A stretch of DNA of 64,000 nucleotides from Amyelois transitella (taxonomy: Eukaryota; Arthropoda; Insecta; Lepidoptera; Pyralidae), in assembly GCF_032362555.1 (NCBI RefSeq), contig NC_083524.1:8418001-8482000 (forward strand). Reading direction: 5' to 3'. Under the pieces are notes generated by a model. It worked only from the letters and a program-made list of their open reading frames with translations, did no database searches and was not told the origin of the DNA. The translations under genes were made by a program, and so were the position numbers. Positions 34,791 through 46,497 of the stretch are shown piece after piece; the stretch's first letter is position 1, and each line of letters begins with the position of its first letter.

Positions 34791-37117
34791 ATTAAAGACA
34801 TTTGTTTATATCAGAATAATATATGGGAACTTATGCAAATTGAAGCGTATATTGAAATAATAAAATCCCATAAAAAATCTGGCTTAAGGATGCAAAGTAT
34901 GAAGGGCAGCTCCAACATCCTAAAACTCAATGATGAGAAAATCAATTCACTGGAGAAATTAATAATGTAAAAATTTAAGTAGTCTGAAGTAAATTTTTCA
35001 TATATATATATATTTTATTGTAATTTATCATCATAAACTACAGAACGAAATTGAAACTTTATTTATCGTTGAGAAAAATATGGATTTAAGTATTTTTTTT
35101 AACATTACCCAAAACTAGTCTAACAAAAATACCTGAAGTGTTCGAAAAAATCTGTTAGCACTTTGTAGCTCCAAATTCCCAAGTTAACTTTCGACTTCCC
35201 CAAAATCAATGTTTACTCAACATAATGAGTCTACTAGGGGTTGAAAAATGTGAGCATTGAAAAACATCGTCAATGAATGTTCAAATAAAATGTGTTGATT
35301 TAAGCCACCTGCGATGTAGGTTTGTGGGTGTTAAATTTTTCGTTTTAATAAAGTTTACTCACGTTGTTGTTAGTGACTACAGATTAAAAAGTAAAAAAAA
35401 AAAAACAAAAACGAAAAAATTTGGTAGTTAACAAATATTTTACTACAGTCCATGCTGTTTTGTAAAGGTTGGCAGAGAATTGTTTTAACATTAAGTTCAT
35501 CTGTTAGAATTATTAAGATCGACTTACTTAGAATCGCATTTTTTCGATAGATTGCAAATTAGCATCGCCAATGCAATTTTATCGTTTTTATACCATACTT
35601 AATTACCAATATTTAGATAAAATTGATCCAGCAACACTAGTTTCTTACGAGAAAATCGAGTGAAACCAAGAGAACGTTAAAGAAATCACTTCCACTATAC
35701 GTGACGACCTAGTCCTCAGACAAGAGTATCGTATTACTAAAAAACCGAGCCCGCATCCTGTCTACAAATAAACTGAGATTGCCCGAGCGACTCTGAGACA
35801 ACATAGTGACACTGCTGGAAAGATGTGGAGAATTGACTTGGGCTCAAAATAGTCTGTAGCCCGATTAACTGTAAAATGTTAGTCTCCAGAGCAAGCTTTC
35901 ATGCTGGTCTGGTAGCAAAAAAAAAAGTGTGTGCCATCAGCTTCAGATAGTAAAAGTCAATCAAGGGGAAGCCTAATAAACTTGGAATTCTTCTTCGTTC
36001 TGTGTTTTGATCTCATTTTTATGGCCTTATCTACCCCGTATGCATAGCAGTGTAGAATCATACTTCAAACCCTAGAGTAGCGATGTTCAATGCAAGTTTT
36101 TTTGTACTCTGAAATAATTTTTATGGGGAACAGAAAATAAACTAATTTGCTCTAATCTCTTCCGTGATTTAACGAGAAAATATTGCCAATTGTAAATTAC
36201 ATATAGACGACTATAGCATTAATATTATATTGAGAAGTTAATCATATTTTTTAAAGTACTGTAATGCAAGTACCTAATCTTACACTTTTTGATCAGGCTC
36301 ATTAGACATCACATCACACACTATTGCGCTTGCGCAGGTCTACCTCATTATCTGAGTTAGTAACTAAGTGTAACAAATTAAAATCCTAATTAATATTCCA
36401 TTCAGAGTCGACACCGTTATAAAGCGATTAACTTGTGCATTAAAAATAAATCTCTTCATCATTGTACAGAATTCAAAGACTCGGCCGATGCGTTGGTGGT
36501 AAGGTGGAAAGCAACGCTTTTTGAATTGGTTAGGTAATATTTTCCCATAATTTTTGGTGCCACTTTGTGTGTTAATTTTGATGAAGCTCTTTAACTAAAT
36601 GAAACATGAAACTATTTCTCGTAGAAATATGATTTATTTTTTCAGATATGTGTGGTTACTACCAATTCTTTTACACATTAACGAGTTTTAGCATTTAGGT
36701 CCATATCTAGTCGTCCGAAAATGGATAAAAAGATACGATTAAACTACTGTCAAAATAACGATAATGCTTATATACCTCACTAGAAATACTATTTATTATT
36801 TGATGTTGCGTACGATTGGAGACTATAAGTCTACAGGATAGTTAACATAAGCAAAAGAATCAAGAACTGGTAACGAATTAAGGTCCTAACAGATACAAAA
36901 TTAATACTCAGAAGAATTCAACTTTACAGTAATACTGATATGAAGGTCAGCCAAATGTTATGATAAATATACAAATAGGAATATACAAAACATAAGAAGA
37001 AATAAGAATAAAAAGTAAAATGGATGCACTAATTAGTTATTCAATTAAATATTTGTCAAGAAACCGGCTCTGTTAGTCAACAGATAACATAAGAAATTAG
37101 CAGCATAATCATGGATA
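34791..37117. other. repeat-poor stretch, no gene seen
   Basis: AT-rich. One isolated AAACCGGCTCTGTTAGTCAA (about 37061) recurs at 37335. No coding exon supported. Confidence 0.45.
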
Positions 37118-37193
37118 AATGTGCCGTGGTTCCCGGCACCAATAGATAAAATAATAGGACCACTCCATCTTCTTCTATGTTTGTATGTATGTA
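37118..37193 (+). repeat. SINE-A with large internal deletion
   Basis: Head GTGCCGTGGTTCCCGGCACC to CACTCCATCTTC, then directly TGTATGTATGTAT. Confidence 0.7.
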
Positions 37194-37679
37194 TCATGAA
37201 TAAAAATTGCTCATAGCAACATAATATTAAATTCGATTCGACCTAAGACTACCAACATTTTCAAATGTTATCGGGAATGGCGTATTACAAGGCAAGTTAG
37301 GAAACGAGACATATTTTTTGTCGTTTGTCAGGAAACCGGCTCCGCTAGTCAACAGGTAGGGTGCAGGGCACTGACCTACGCTGCATGAATGACGTTCAGC
37401 TGGCCTTAATGAAATATCGTTTGTTATTTGTCTTATTATTATTAAAAAAAAAACGTTGAACAACACTCAAAACTTAATATTTGTTATCAAAATTTTTGGA
37501 ACAGTTTTGGATTTCTGTTTGTTTTATTAGATAGGTTTTATTTGATCAAAATTAGGAGAATTGCACAAAAATATTTGATGGTGAAGGAATGTGAAAGAAA
37601 CGAATGAAGAAGTTACTTTACTCGTATGCTTAGATCGTGACAACTGGAAAAATGGTGTTTTTTTTTATAATAGATTTTA

Positions 37680-37738
37680 GTCTTTGACTGTTGGCTCCGT
37701 CTACCCCGCAAGGGATATAGACGTGAATATATGTATGT
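37680..37738 (+). repeat. SINE-A 3' tip
   Basis: TCTTTGACTGTTGGCTCCGT to ATATATGTATGTA. Confidence 0.7.
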
Positions 37739-38613
37739 AGATTCGAGTGCGTTTTACCTCAATATGCCTGTTGGTAAACAAGATGAGGCCTAAGGTGGTG
37801 CATGCAAGCTCAAATAGTGCTCATTCACTCTTCCCTTAAGAATCCCCAAGTTATAGGTATGTATCGGAGAAGAGAGATGTGGGAAGGGAATTCCAAATCA
37901 CAGCGGTTCGCATGATAAAAGATTTTCCTTGGTAGAATACCTACTTAAATGGTACCTACCTACCTATCGAAAGTGTTCAATTTTCTCTGTGGGTTTCAAA
38001 GGAATATTAAAGTAGGTACTTACCTACCTACCAAGTTCATTTGATAACTAGATAGTTACTTTGGACATCTTTTTTGATGTAGTGATCATCTAGTCTTGTC
38101 TGTTCCTTCCAAATATCATCAAGATGCATTCTATGGTTTAGGCATTAAAGCCTGACATACCATGTAACTAGTACCTACGAAATACAGAAGACTATGTAAC
38201 GAAAAACAAAAACAAGTCTAAACACGTCCAAAGCGTTTTTGCCTTAACAAGAAATACACCAAGAGGTCTAGTTTTAAATGATAATGTTAAAAAATAGGTA
38301 CTTAAGCCCGTCAATGCTATGCAATGTAAATATGCTCTTGAGATAATCAATGTACGACGAACGTGCGAAGATAACATAAATTAAACAAAATCTTAAGCAG
38401 CTATATACCTACCTAGGTACCTACTAAACTACTGCAGAGCGTTATACAAATAGCCTTTATTACAATTTTAAGGATCTAATTAATAAATAACTACGTACGA
38501 TAGAGAAGATAAAAATGTACACGTTTTGATACATCAACGGAAATGCAAATGCATCTCATAAACTAAGGAAGTATTGAAGGGTAACGAAGTGTAAGTAGGT
38601 AAAGCTAAATGCC
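37739..38613. other. unassigned, intron side of the candidate 5' exon
   Basis: Several short CTACCTACCTA runs; otherwise nothing recognised. Confidence 0.45.
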
Positions 38614-38619
38614 ACTCAC

Positions 38620-38896
38620 CTCTCGCAAACTGCAGGCGAAACGAGTGGTTTCCAGCTAGTTGCAAGCCGCCCGTGTCCTTATGAACAGAACAAAGGTCTA
38701 CTTTCACCAAACGAGCAGCCCCAAGAGTCGACCATATACGGCCCTCTTGCGATGAGCGCGCCTTCGTCTACTTACGCGCTTTTTTATTGAACGAAACAGT
38801 AACGTTCAATTGAAACGGTAAATTACGATCGCAAAAAATCGTAAACTCACTTCACAAACACTTCTCAGGATCCAACACTGTGATCGCACCGCACTG
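38620..38896 (-). promoter_or_regulatory. probable promoter and 5' non-coding exon of a minus-strand gene
   Basis: On the minus strand a consensus splice donor (GAG then GTGAGT, at 38614-38619) ends a relatively GC-rich block. An arthropod initiator-like TCAGT lies at 38893-38897. The block contains no long open frame, so it would be a 5' untranslated exon with coding exons to the left, perhaps outside the window. This is inferred from the donor, the composition and the lack of repeats. Confidence 0.4.
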
Positions 38897-38939
38897 ATAC
38901 CGTTGTAATGACCGAGAAAAGTTTATCAAGGGCCCGTGT

Positions 38940-39195
38940 CTAAAAAAAGTTGGAAACTTTTCGAACGACGTTTTTTATTTCGCGAACGCAAATGCGTTTC
39001 GGGGCGACGTCGCCGCGCGAATGAATGCCGGCATCAGTCGGCCGCGTAGCGATGAGAACAAAACGACACGCTGGAGAAGCGGAGCGTGCAAACGCGATGG
39101 AATACGGGCGTTGTATGCGGGTGCGGGAGAGACAAAACACAGAACCGTTTGCTAGCCACCACCGCCCGCAACCCGCGCGTGCCAAAATTAAGGGG
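38940..39195. promoter_or_regulatory. GC/CpG-rich block
   Basis: A sharply GC-rich segment with many CG dinucleotides in an AT-rich neighbourhood, directly upstream of the candidate minus-strand 5' exon. Open frames on both strands here are a side effect of composition and have no recognisable protein. Most likely proximal promoter. Confidence 0.4.
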
Positions 39196-40621
39196 AAGCA
39201 AAACACCTGCTCAGTTTTACAAAGTTTAATAATCATGGATAGGTTGGGTATTTCATTGCTATATAATTTGGAACATATATAAAAGTTAAACACTAATTAC
39301 AGATAAAATAACTTTGAAAGGGAATTATCAAAACGTGGTCTTAATATTTAGGTTATGTTATGAATGATACATCGACCTTTATTTTAAATTTTCTTAAATT
39401 TATTCAGTCAGCCTTAATAGAAATGGAGATTTTTATTAAGATATTTAAGATAAGACAAAACACAAACAAGTTTTAATTACTTATAAAAAGTAGGTGATAG
39501 TACTGTGCTTAAAATAATTAAAAAAAAAACACGAAGGTACTGCGTTAAATAATTAATCTAGGCGAGCGAAACCAAGGGCAGAAGCTAGTTCCAAATAAAC
39601 CTAGTTGCAGACAAGTTAAAATTCTTATCATCGTAACTAAGTATCTATACATATACATACATGTTTCACTGAGAATGTTTTGCCATCTTTCTCTGACTGG
39701 TAATAAATAAATGAAACAGACAATTTAAAATGACATTTGTTTGATATACAATTTGTATACATACATTTATTTTATGAGTAAATTAAATTTGTGAATAACT
39801 ATACAAAAGGTGACTGAAAGTATTAAAAAAAATCCTGAATTATACCTATCTATTTACATGCTTTGCAAATTACGATAACATAAAAATTTTAATTTCTCAA
39901 ATAAATAATTACTATTTTATCATCAGAATTTTTGCTTACTTATAAAAATAATTTATCGCAAACTCCGAACTTTATGGTATGGTATTATTTCGATTTAATC
40001 AGGAACAGTATAGATGTGTACCTCTGTAATTAAATATGAAATTATTTTTGTGGGCGACTGTACTTAAAGTATCACAAAATAGACTAAAGTATATAGAAGG
40101 AACTTTGCTCATACTATTATTTATTTATCTGTCTGTGATCAATATGATTAAAATCTTGTATAAATATTACAGTTCAACAAAAGTAGCAGTTCTTACTTTT
40201 AGTTTTTATTGCATTTTTTAACAACATAAAGCCATAAAAAGGAAGTAATTAAAACAATCTTGTTTTATAGCTTGGTTAAAGAATTGTTGGACTGAAAGTA
40301 CTAAAAATACTAACTCAAAATGCAACTTGGGAACTGCTACAATGAGGGAGAAAGATGTATTATCACGTTAAATTCCATTTTGCATACATAAGGTACATAT
40401 TACGCAGGCAGAGATATGGACGAAAGCTTATAAAAAAATAAAATAAACATGATTTTTATGCTTTCATTACATAATCCACTTCAAAATAATTATCTTCAAT
40501 AATTGCAGCCTCAAATAAAGGAAAAGCAAGTCACTAGTTAATCTTATCGTAACTTGTACATTTTACACTGTATTTGTGAGAGAACAATCTTTTATATAAA
40601 ATTCAATTACGTAGATAAATT
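39196..40621. other. AT-rich intergenic stretch downstream of ERGIC2
   Basis: A Helitron-like terminus (GAAGCTAG then T) at about 39580. Candidate ERGIC2 polyadenylation signal (TTTATT on plus strand) at 40205-40210. No gene. Confidence 0.45.
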
Positions 40622-41785
40622 CTAACTATTCTGCTTAATTAAATCCACAGGAACACTTAGTTCGGGTGTTATCAATAAAGGGTTCACTTGCACCCGTTTT
40701 TCCTCAAATAACCTTCGCTGCGCCAACACTTGAGGTGCTACTCTCTTAAAAAACGAAGTCCTTACATACAACACTATACTATTAATAAAACCTATGATAA
40801 AATAAATACCTCCTATAATGGAAAAGAGTCTAAGCATGAACTGTAATATATTCTCTCGCTCTTGATGCACTTTTATCTTCAAGGCCGCCATGTCATACTT
40901 GAAGAATACTCCAGGTACTCCGTGGGATCCACGAGAATGACTTATCGGCCTCTCCAGTTCTTTAACTGAGTACTGAAACGTCTTTATAGACTCGAAGGCC
41001 GTATCAACATCTGTTGGCACAACATCAATGAAGTATTGATAGAGCATACTTTCTTCATTCGTAGTCTTCTCATCTCCTTCTAGTGGGTAAATTATTCCAT
41101 AGGCTGGACTGCCGAAACTCAGTCTGTGTATTCTATGGCTGAAGTTTTGAGGCATGTCATCAAAGAGCATGTTTAGGTGGATATGCCCTCTTGGCAAATG
41201 TAGACTTTTACCAGCAGTTATATGAAAGTTTCCAGCAACTTTGTTCAGGGTTAATACTCCGTGAAGCCTACAGGCGTCGGGTCGTTTGTTGGGTTTGGTT
41301 TTCCTCGGCGGCATCGTCGCTCTGACAGACCCGTGGCCTTTTTTCCATAGTAGTTTCCATATAGAATGGTACTCTTCTCTAAGATATGAATTCAAATACT
41401 TTACTGCATCGAAAGCGTCTTGCTGTTCTTGTGTTAATTCAAACCAGGTGTCTTCCTCTTGTAATTCACCAAACCCGAAGACGCTCTGAGAGGTGGAATC
41501 CAAAATATCAGCACCAATATTAGAGCAAGGCATAGCAACGGTGATATCGATGTTTATCCGCAACTTTTCGTCCATATCCGTGTCAGGCATGAATTTGAAT
41601 ACTAAGTTGCTATCCACATAATAAGTTACTTCACTGTAAATCAACCAGAGAATAATAAAAAATGTGATAACAGAGAAGGTTCCGCCTACCGGTGTACTAT
41701 CTACGTATTCTTCAGGGACTTTTGGAAAAGCATCAAGCTCCTTCACTTTGTCTAATACTTTATTTTTGCCTCTATATCTCAACAT
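40622..41785 (-). CDS. ERGIC2: ERGIC2, ER-Golgi intermediate compartment protein 2
   Basis: Two-pass membrane protein that cycles between ER and Golgi and acts with ERGIC1/ERGIC3-type partners in cargo transport. The 387-residue frame matches the family from end to end: a cytosolic N-terminus with VKELDAFPKVPE (residues 14-25), a first membrane segment at about 36-52, the LRINIDITVAMPC block (75-87), the GNFHITAGK block (185-193), SHRIHRLSFG (216-225), a GVPGVFFKYD block (289-298), and a second membrane segment at about 318-342 followed by a short cytosolic tail. I start at the ATG at 41785, with A at -3. The frame opens seven codons earlier but only with a TTG. The whole coding region is in one exon, which is unusual for this gene elsewhere in animals (see findings). 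It is divergent from LAMTOR1, about 840 bp away. Confidence 0.96.
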   Translation of the reverse strand: MLRYRGKNKVLDKVKELDAFPKVPEEYVDSTPVGGTFSVITFFIILWLIYSEVTYYVDSNLVFKFMPDTDMDEKLRINIDITVAMPCSNIGADILDSTSQSVFGFGELQEEDTWFELTQEQQDAFDAVKYLNSYLREEYHSIWKLLWKKGHGSVRATMPPRKTKPNKRPDACRLHGVLTLNKVAGNFHITAGKSLHLPRGHIHLNMLFDDMPQNFSHRIHRLSFGSPAYGIIYPLEGDEKTTNEESMLYQYFIDVVPTDVDTAFESIKTFQYSVKELERPISHSRGSHGVPGVFFKYDMAALKIKVHQERENILQFMLRLFSIIGGIYFIIGFINSIVLYVRTSFFKRVAPQVLAQRRLFEEKRVQVNPLLITPELSVPVDLIKQNS

Positions 41786-41806
41786 TTTAATTTTTAAAGT
41801 TAGCAA

Positions 41807-42625
41807 ATATACATAGGAAAAAAATATATATTTTCCGGTTCAAAAATTCAAGTGTTTGTTGTTGACGATGACGACTTGACGTGTTTTTGACTTTTTGACA
41901 AATATCAATTTGTTAGATTTTGTCATTGACATTCACAGTGACATGTATTATTTAACTCAGTGTAATACTCTGTGCATAATTAAATATGTATTATTTCTCT
42001 TTGCATTGTTATTTTATTTATTTAAATAAACTCGATCGATTAAAAAGTATATTTTATGTTATTTAAATTTTGTATTAACTAAATAATCATAACAATGTAT
42101 TCTTTCGTCCACATTTCTGTTCTTAATTTGGATAATTTTACAGTTTACGTCATTGAAGAAAATGCTGCGGCGCAATTTTTACCGCTTCTTTATTGACCTT
42201 AGTTTTAAGTACTTTATTTCGCATTAATCAATGTGTAAAAAACCATAAGATATGACAATTATTAAGTGATGTCAAAATGTCCCATAATGAAAAAATCACT
42301 TAATTTAAACTTTTTATTTAAATCCTTGCGATACATATTAAAATAATATTTTGTGTTCACGGGTACATGTTGGTTTACTAATTAAATTTTATTTGCCTGT
42401 ATTTACAAGTAGTTAATCTGAGTTGTGTCTGAGTCTGTCGTTGTCATCTGTCATTATAGCTGTAATTTTGTTTTTTCCTCCTCGTCAGACAGAAATCTTG
42501 TCGCTGCAAAATACGGAATTTGCTATTTTTATCCGCATTTCAGGTTAATAATACAAATATTTATGCAGTCCGACAACGAACACACGCTGCTGCATTCATG
42601 CTTCGACTCATTAAAAAGCGCAGTC
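41807..42625. promoter_or_regulatory. shared upstream region of ERGIC2 and LAMTOR1
   Basis: Divergent intergenic region of about 840 bp between the two start codons. It carries a worn copy (42120-42290) of a LINE 3' segment also seen at 12180 and 28130. The LAMTOR1 leader probably lies in the last 200 bp. No TATA box is convincing. Confidence 0.45.
42120..42290 (+). repeat. LINE 3' segment, old
   Basis: GAAGAAAATGCTGCGGCGCA, TTTTTACCGCTTCTT and AAGATATGACAATTATTAAG match the block at 12180 in reverse. Confidence 0.5.
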
Positions 42626-44209
42626 ATGGGTTGTTGCTACAGTATCTGCCATAAAGAATCCGATCCACAGGTATTTTACGCCTCCTTTTTTAAATTTATC
42701 ATTATTCAATGGGACTTTTATGTGTATTTGACCTTAAACTCTGCTCTAAATGTCCAGAATAATCCAGTTTCTTTGTGCATTGAGTTTGCATTTTTCTTTG
42801 CTTACTCACACATAGTTACTATCATAAATTTTTGACAAATACAGTCGTTTTATGTTATCATCAGTTCCTAGTGGCCGCTTTTTATCAATTTCATTGTACA
42901 TAAACGCGGTCATTACTCATATTTGTTCGGCCTTGTCGCTACAGGTCATTACTATCATAAACATTTTCCCTACTTAAGTATTTTTTGTGATTCTATAAAT
43001 TAAACAATCAAATAAGGTATTTTATATATCGGAACTATATAAAAATGCTTAACTATTCAAGTAACAGGACTCAATTCTAATTAGCTGGATTTAAATGGAA
43101 TGTATTAGCAAAATTGAATAAAGAATAAGGACCACTCTATCTCTGCCCATGGATCTCATAAATGGCGACTAAAGGATTTATACAGTTAGGATTCTTCTCA
43201 TATAGATTCAAAAAATTACAGGTTACTAACCCATATCTACAAGAATATTTTTATACTTTAATAAGTATTAAAGAACTTAAAAACAAAATATATATATTTC
43301 TTTTCTATAATTGATTTGTGATTTATTTATGGAACTATACTTTAAGAATAAAACAATTAAAAAATTAAAAAATAATATATATTTTTCTTTTCTTAAATTG
43401 ATTTTTGATTGATTTTTTAAACTACCTAATATTTTTTTATTGATCTGTCTAAGAACTTATCTTGTATAGTATCTTTTAAATGGTTAAAAGAATTTTTAAA
43501 ATACCTTTGGTGGCTTTGTAGATTACCTACCTCAAACACAATCACAATCAAATAAACTCACGATAGCTTTTCATTTATTCATTCTTCTTGTAAAAACTGA
43601 CTCAATCCAGGATCCATGATCTAAGGCATTACCCTGGGCTCCTCTTCAGAGTAGTGAGGTTGCAACGGGAATTAAAGCCAGGAGGAAGAAGAGATTATAC
43701 AGTTCTTATGCCCATGGAAGCTATAGTCATCCTCCTGGCGATTACAGGATAGAGACTACAGGAAACACATAATGTCTTGGATGTTTATCTATAAAAGTAT
43801 TTATAATAAAATATTGTATCGTTAAGTTAGTATCTTTTAACACAAGTCTCAAACTCACTTCCAGGCTGTCCTGTATATACATATTTACAACTAATATTAT
43901 AAATTCGAAAGTGAGTTTTTTTGTTTGCTTGTCACTTCTTCACAGGTTATTTACTGAATAAGTCTTCTTGAAATATCTCGTTTATGACGGCCTCTGTGGC
44001 GCAGCGGTAGTACGCTTGCCTGTGACACCGGGGGTCCCGGGTTCGAATCCCGGCCAGGGCATGATGAGAAAAGAACTTTTTCTGATTGGCCTGGGTCTTG
44101 GATGTTTATCTATATAAGTATTTATTATAAAATATAGTATCGTTGAGTTAGTATCTCGTAACACAAGTGTCAAACTTACTTCGAGGCTAACTCAATCTGT
44201 GTAATTTGT

Positions 44210-44270
<61 letters not shown>

Positions 44271-46476
44271 ACCCCATGTAATTAAGAGTTTGGAGAAGGA
44301 CATAGGTGACCTAGTAAAAACTATACTTCCCATGGCATTTGCGAAAAACCTGTAGACTTTTGTAGGTGGCGCTAAATTCGTTGCTTTTTTGTAAGTGGCG
44401 CTAAATTCGTTGCTTTCAGTATGTTGGTGCTAAATTCACACAGGCGAAGCTGCGGTTAAAAGCTAGTATTTATATAAATTACAGGAGAACATAGTAAACG
44501 AGAGGACGCACCTGTTAGAGGTGGCGGAACAACAGCAGGAGGCGGCGCCACCGTCGTCGTCAGCGTCGACGCCGCCCCGCAAGCCCGACGAGCAAAATGT
44601 ACTCAGTAGGATATTGCATGAGACTGCCACGTGAGTACATATATCGTGTCTTTATCGGTGTAGGAGCAACAGATTTAAATATATTGAGAGGCCATGTTCA
44701 GCTTAGAAGCTGATGGAATTGAGATTTAAATAGTGAAAGGTAACTAGTCCATCGCCTTAAAAAAAAATACCAAGTTTATTAGCCTTTCCCTTTTCTTTCG
44801 TCATAACGCCTATATTTGGGATAAGTAGGCAGCGACTACATCTTTCCACTTGCCACGATCTCTGCATACCTCTTTCGCTTTATTTTATACTTATTTAAGC
44901 TATTATATAAAGAAACCTATATTGATTAACTGTTAAAGCAGAGCTCCTTGTAGCTGTAACTTTAAGAGCAAAATAAAGGCTTTATTATATAATTGAGGAC
45001 GCCCGCGACCTGTCCGCGTGGAATATCTCAAGAACTCCGGGATAAATTCCTATGTAACACATAGGCTACTTTTGGGTTTTCAGCTACCTACATACCAACC
45101 ACTTCATCGCTATCGGTTCAGTAGTATTTGCGTGAAAGAGTAACAAACATCCACACATACAAACTCACAAACTTTCGCATTTATAATATTCATGAATTAA
45201 TAGGGTTTGTTGTACAATTGCAGTAACGTGATCGACGTGGGCGCACTGGGCCCGTACGCGCTGGAGCCGGGCGCGTACAGCGAGCGCGTGCGCGCGTACA
45301 CGGCGCGCGCGGCGGGGGCGGGCGCGGCCGCCGCGCGCGCGCGCCTGCTGGCCGACGTGCCGCTGGCAGAGAGGAACGCGCTGCTCAGCAGGCCCGGCCT
45401 TACTGCTGAAGATAAGGATTTAGTGAGTATATATTCTCAATGCATGGGTAAACTCACAGGATGCCATCGGAGTGTTTTGCGATCTGACCAAAGCATTTGA
45501 TTGCGTAGATCATAGAACTCTTCTGCTCAAGCTTGCTAATTACGGGTTCGACACTACTGCCGTTGAACTAATTAAATCATATCTTAGTGATAGATTACAG
45601 ATGGTAGATTTTAATAATACAAAATCGAAAGGAGCGAAGGTAAAAATTGGGGTACCGCAGGGTTCCATTTTGGGACCTTTTCTGGTTTATATTAACGAGC
45701 TGTCTTACATGATTGAGAAACAGACTGGCATTGTATGTTTGCAGATGATAAGTCACTAACTAAAATTAAGATGAACCGCCGTAGCGAAATCAGTGATGAT
45801 GTAAATAGCATTTTAGCCGCCATTTCTAACTGGTTTACAATCAACAACTTACTGTTAAATGCAAATAATACCCAATGCATTAATTTTACACTTCCCAATG
45901 TGCGGCAGGCAAATGTCCATATTAGTAAGTAGTAAAAGATTAGATTTTGTTGATAGTAGGTACTACTTTTTTAGGAATAAAATTAGATATTTGAAATGGC
46001 ATGCTCATATTTAGAAACTTTCTAAAGGCTCAGTTCTGCAGCATATGCTATTCGTCGTGTATTAGGCATTTGACGGATGTGGCAACTGCTAAGCTAGTAT
46101 ATTTTAGTTATTTTCATTGTTTAATGTCTTATGGTCTATTGCTTTGGGGATCAGCAGCAGACATGCAAACTATTTTAATTCTAAAAAAAGGGCAATTCAA
46201 GCTATCTGCGGATATTTACTATAACAGTAAATATAGAATAGATTTATTATTCATATGGTTGCCGGTTGAAATAGAAAACGAAGAAAATGCTCCAGTGCTG
46301 TTTGTTACCGCTTCTTCTGCACTGACGCTTTGGAATAAACATAAATAAAAAATAGATACTGACAAGCAATCTTTCCATTGCAGATATCAAATGCCGTTAA
46401 AAAAGCAGCCGCTGCCATATCAGAGTTGCGTGTGGAGCATCACGAGGATTTGGTGGTGCCGTTCAGAGTGCCATAG
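42626..46476 (+). CDS. LAMTOR1: LAMTOR1 (p18), Ragulator membrane anchor, four exons
   Basis: Lipid-anchored scaffold that holds the Ragulator complex on late endosomes/lysosomes, where it recruits Rag GTPases and mTORC1. Exons: 42626-42670, 44485-44630, 45224-45422, 46384-46476. All junctions are GT..AG and the phases join (0, 2, 0) to give 160 residues, against 161 in the human protein. It begins MGCCYS, so Gly2 is the myristoylation site and Cys3/Cys4 the palmitoylation sites. Exon 2 carries RTHLLE and the conserved DEQNVLSRILHETA stretch. Exon 3 opens with NVIDVGA. Exon 4 has ISELRVEHHEDLVVPFRVP, the family C-terminus. Exon 3 is extremely GC-rich with an Ala/Arg-rich insertion. Intron 3 holds a decayed LINE and intron 2 a Helitron remnant. 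Start chosen because the family needs MGCC at the N-terminus. Confidence 0.95.
43120..43240 (+). repeat. SINE-A, very worn
   Basis: AAGGACCACTCTATCTCTGC, CATGGATCTCATAAATGGCG and AGGTTACTAACCCAT in LAMTOR1 intron 1. Confidence 0.55.
43630..43716 (+). repeat. LINE 3' end, CCTGGGCTCCTCT family
   Basis: TACCCTGGGCTCCTCTTCAG, GTAGTGAGGTTGCAACGGGA and AGGAGGAAGAAGAG. A second copy is at 57075-57150. Confidence 0.6.
43768..43870 (+). repeat. SINE-B 3' part
   Basis: GTCTTGGATGTTTATCTATA, GTATCGTTAAGTTAGTATC and a worn 3' stem. Confidence 0.6.
43988..44268 (+). mobile_element. SINE-B, full length, with 58-base A run
   Basis: Head with intact A and B boxes, body and stem. At TGTGTAATTTGTC it runs into 58 uninterrupted A residues (44211-44268). 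Other copies continue with CCGTATATAT instead. It lies in LAMTOR1 intron 1. Confidence 0.85.
44685..44800 (-). repeat. SINE-A fragment
   Basis: GGCCATGTTCAGCTTAGAAG to AGCCTTTCCC in LAMTOR1 intron 2. Confidence 0.55.
44808..44885 (-). repeat. LINE-R 3' end in LAMTOR1 intron 2
   Basis: GTAGGCAGCGACTAC and CCACTTGCCACGATCTCTGC match the LINE-R terminus on the minus strand. Confidence 0.6.
44995..45190 (-). repeat. Helitron-like element, left end lost
   Basis: GACGCCCGCGACCTGTCCGC, CGGTTCAGTAGTATTTGCGT and TTTCGCATTTATAATATT. Same family as 14086 and 58454. Confidence 0.6.
45440..46350 (+). pseudogene. decayed LINE reverse transcriptase in LAMTOR1 intron 3
   Basis: Frame-shifted remains of a non-LTR reverse transcriptase of Jockey/CR1 type: FCDLTKAFDCVDHRTLLLKL (domain with catalytic Asp), VPQGSILGPFLVYINEL, then, after a frame break at about 45735, FADDKSL in place of the usual FADD box, and C-terminal YFSYFHCLMSYGLLLWGS. 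It is 5'-truncated and starts within the reverse transcriptase. The 3' end carries the TACCGCTTCTTCTGCACTGA tail motif also found at 12290 and 28210. Confidence 0.85.
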
Positions 46477-46497
46477 CAGAGACACAACCGAGTAAGT

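Noticed and set aside
38940-39293. Overlapping open frames on both strands at the GC-rich block
   Set aside because: Openness on both strands follows from GC content; the translations (Arg/Ala-rich) match nothing. Better explained as promoter.
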